Shown here one piece after another: positions 62,084 through 64,000 of a stretch of 64,000 nt of DNA. Within the stretch, counting starts at the first letter, position 1. The number at the start of each line of letters is the position of its first letter. Position numbers and translations under genes: made by a program. The notes under the pieces were generated by a model, which made no database searches, was not told the origin of the DNA, and saw nothing but the letters and a program-made list of their open reading frames with translations. The stretch comes from Poriferisodalis sp963663635 (GTDB lineage: Bacteria; Actinomycetota; Acidimicrobiia; Acidimicrobiales; Poriferisodalaceae), in assembly GCA_963663635.2 (NCBI GenBank), contig CAXXMY010000006.1:186001-250000 (forward strand). Direction: 5' to 3'.

Positions 62084-63421
62084 ATGACCACCCTTGCCGA
62101 AACCGAGACCGTCCTGCGCGGATCCGCAGTGCACACCGTGGAGGTAGCAATCGTCGATACCTACGGTCACCTGCGCGGCAAGAGATTTCCCGTGGACCAC
62201 TTCCTGCGCTCTGTTGCCGAGGGCGGTTGCCATCTGGCGGACGCCATCTACATCTTCGACCTGCACAACGATCTCGTCGACAGCCCCTACATCAACATGG
62301 GCAAGGGATTCCTCGACACGCACCTGGTGCCCGAGTTGGGCACATTGCGGCTGTTCGGTCACCGTCGGGGCTATGCGCTTGTCTTCGCGGCCAGCCTTGA
62401 CCCCTCTCACTGTCCGCACCCGATCGCGCCGCGCACCGTGCTGCAGCGTCAGATCGGGCGCTGCGAGGCGCTCGGCTACAGCCCTGTCGTCGCCACTGAG
62501 ATGGAGTTCTACCTGTGCGAGGACGACTGGTCGCACGTGCAGAGTCACATCCAGTACTCGTCCCTGACTGATCGCGGAGATCTCGAGGAAGTGCTGTGGG
62601 ACATGCGCACTGCAATGGTTGATGCCGGCATTCCCGTTGAGTCGTCCAACTCCGAGTACGGGCCGGGACAGATCGAGATCAATGTGGCCCACGCCGACGC
62701 CATGACCACTGCGGACAACACGGCGCTGTACAAGAGCATCGTCAAGGAAATCGCAGCTGCGGCTGGGCTGAAGGCCACGTTCATGCCCAAGCCGTGGACC
62801 GAGCCATCGGGCAGCGGAATGCATGTGCACACGAGCCTGTCCGCGGGAGAAGAGAACGTGTTTGCGTCGTCGCAGGAGGGGCCCAATGTCACGATGGCGC
62901 ATTGGATGGGCGGCCAGCTGGACAACGCTGCGGCATTGTCGCTGCTGGGCAGCCCGGTGCCGAACGGCTACAAGCGAGTGCGCCCGTACACATTCGCCCC
63001 CACCCACGTCCACTGGGGCCTCGACAACCGCTCGGCGATGTGCCGCTGCACGGTGGGCGCAAGCAATGCGAACCGGGTCGAGTACCGGGCACCAGGTGCA
63101 GACGCCAACCCGTACCTGATGATCGCCGGCCTGCTCGCCGCAGGAGCCGACGGGCTGGAGCGGAGCACCGATCCGGGAACCATGGCCGACGGCGACAAAT
63201 ACGACGACCCCGGCGACGCGCTCCCGCTGCCCGCGAACGCTGCGGACGGCATTGCGGCGTATGACCGCAGCACGCTTGCGGCCGCGCTGGGGGAGGAGTT
63301 CTCGACGAACTTCGTGCTGATGGCCAAGGCCGAGCTGGAGAAGTTCGTCGACGCAGGGTGCGACCCGGTGGGCGACGACGTCTCTGACTGGGAGCGCGAG
63401 CGCTACCTCGAATTCACCTGA
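62084..63421 (+). CDS. Glutamine-synthetase-like gamma-glutamyl ligase
   Basis: This 445-residue GS-fold protein has an N-terminal beta-grasp part (VDTYGHLRGKRFPV), the metal-binding EMEFYL, GPGQIEINV, the ATP-binding GSGMHVHTSL and NRVEYRAPGADANPY. It lacks an obvious adenylylation site. It resembles PuuA- or GlnT-like gamma-glutamyl-amine ligases more than GlnA. A GAGG site precedes ATG 62084. Confidence 0.85.
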   Translation: MTTLAETETVLRGSAVHTVEVAIVDTYGHLRGKRFPVDHFLRSVAEGGCHLADAIYIFDLHNDLVDSPYINMGKGFLDTHLVPELGTLRLFGHRRGYALVFAASLDPSHCPHPIAPRTVLQRQIGRCEALGYSPVVATEMEFYLCEDDWSHVQSHIQYSSLTDRGDLEEVLWDMRTAMVDAGIPVESSNSEYGPGQIEINVAHADAMTTADNTALYKSIVKEIAAAAGLKATFMPKPWTEPSGSGMHVHTSLSAGEENVFASSQEGPNVTMAHWMGGQLDNAAALSLLGSPVPNGYKRVRPYTFAPTHVHWGLDNRSAMCRCTVGASNANRVEYRAPGADANPYLMIAGLLAAGADGLERSTDPGTMADGDKYDDPGDALPLPANAADGIAAYDRSTLAAALGEEFSTNFVLMAKAELEKFVDAGCDPVGDDVSDWERERYLEFT

Positions 63422-63464
63422 TCAGCGCCGCCTGCCCGACGCCGTCCAGTAAGCGACTGCCGAT

Positions 63465-64000
63465 TCAGTGGAACGGCAGGTACTCGTTGATCTCCCACTC
63501 GCTGACGCTCTGCGACGGCTCGCCCACCGCCGCGACGTAGCGCTCCCACTCGGCCTCCTTGATGGCGAGGAAGTTGTCCACGAGGTCGCTGCTCACCGCG
63601 TTGGCAAGGGCCGTGTCGGCGCGCAGATCGGCCAGCGCATCCGCGAGGTTGAGTGCCGAGGTGACCTCAGTGTTCCAAGACTCCATGCCGTCGTTGGTCT
63701 CGGGCTCGGGGCACTCGAGACCGTCGACCACGCCGAGGCGCGCTGCCTGCAACACCGCAGCAGTCGCGGTGTGGATATTGCAGCTGCCGTCCGCGAGGCG
63801 GGACTCGATGCGAGTACGCTCGCCTCGCTCTGGCGGCACGCGGGTACCGACCACCCGGTGGTCGTAGCCCCAATTGGCCCGCCGACCGCTGAACGTGAAT
63901 GGCCGCAGACGCCGGTACGCGTTCACCGTCGGTGCGCACAGCGGCGTGAGCCCCTGATGATGAGCGCACAAGCCGGCCAGGCACGAACGCGCCAATGCCG
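63465..64000 (-). CDS. Second glutamine-synthetase-like protein, partial (N-terminus beyond window)
   Basis: The C-terminal 178 residues show the GS core PTVNAYRRLRPFTFSGRRANWGYD, the RIESRLADGSCNIHTATAAVL segment replacing the usual RIPxxxxxxAxR, and an ending SEWEINEYLPFH. It converges on the first GS-like gene. Two paralogues side by side fit a gamma-glutamylation pathway. Confidence 0.88.
   Translation of the reverse strand, partial: ALARSCLAGLCAHHQGLTPLCAPTVNAYRRLRPFTFSGRRANWGYDHRVVGTRVPPERGERTRIESRLADGSCNIHTATAAVLQAARLGVVDGLECPEPETNDGMESWNTEVTSALNLADALADLRADTALANAVSSDLVDNFLAIKEAEWERYVAAVGEPSQSVSEWEINEYLPFH

Noticed and set aside
1..64000. tRNA, rRNA and riboswitch genes
   Set aside because: Intergenic regions were scanned by eye for T-loop motifs, rRNA words and leader structures; none was convincing.

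Overview
The window looks like a chromosomal segment of a high-GC actinobacterium, most likely a deep-branching one such as Acidimicrobiia. The pointers are a mycothiol synthase, menaquinone genes (menA, menG), many GTG starts, a separate trpF beside hisA (instead of the dual-function PriA of many Actinobacteria), and a recurring TANNNT box 6-8 nt upstream of start codons that suggests leaderless mRNAs. The lineage is inferred from gene content; no rRNA is present.

Layout. 1-6103: a partial conserved gene, an NAD-dependent epimerase-like gene with tandem repeats, a molybdate ABC transporter (modABC, minus strand), an MBL-fold hydrolase and a small membrane protein. 6100-9860: an IS-bounded scar, with an IS982-like element, a DNA methyltransferase truncated at its N-terminus, and a decayed IS30 element. 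9979-24240: mostly housekeeping genes: DUF418 membrane protein, alcohol dehydrogenase, the Hen1-Pnkp RNA repair pair, a probable selenocysteine-containing AhpD-like protein, thioesterase, menA, YbaK, menG, mshD, rlmN, nth and a CitE-like lyase. 24281-38179: an accessory island with a toxin-antitoxin-like pair, two AAA-type ATPases (one frameshifted), a VOC fragment, an IS30 element carrying an IS110 inside its terminal repeat, an IS982 copy cut by an IS3-like element, and a large RCC1/cadherin-like/LRR protein gene broken by these insertions and by a frameshift. 38658-39313: a HigBA-like pair.

39534-53914: biosynthesis. hisD-hisC-(31-codon ORF)-hisB-hisH-hisA-hisF are tightly packed. They are followed by an acyl-CoA synthetase, a hydrolase divergent from a GroES-like gene, and a trp block (fused trpEG, ygfZ, ABM monooxygenase, trpF, trpB, trpA). 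trpC, trpD, hisG, hisE and hisI are not in the window. 53928-64000: a small Cys/His-rich protein, cytochrome c lipoprotein, FabZ-like dehydratase, SDR, a DUF2442/DUF4160 pair between 20-bp direct repeats, an esterase, a VapC whose antitoxin is reduced to about 20 codons, and a cluster of glutamine amidotransferase, two cytochromes P450 and two glutamine-synthetase-like ligases (one running off the edge). That last cluster resembles gamma-glutamylation-based amine catabolism.

Most notable: an in-frame UGA in a CxxU context with a hairpin just downstream (16543-17139), the Pnkp-Hen1 module, the nested IS insertions in a giant repeat protein gene, and the repeated leaderless-promoter signature.
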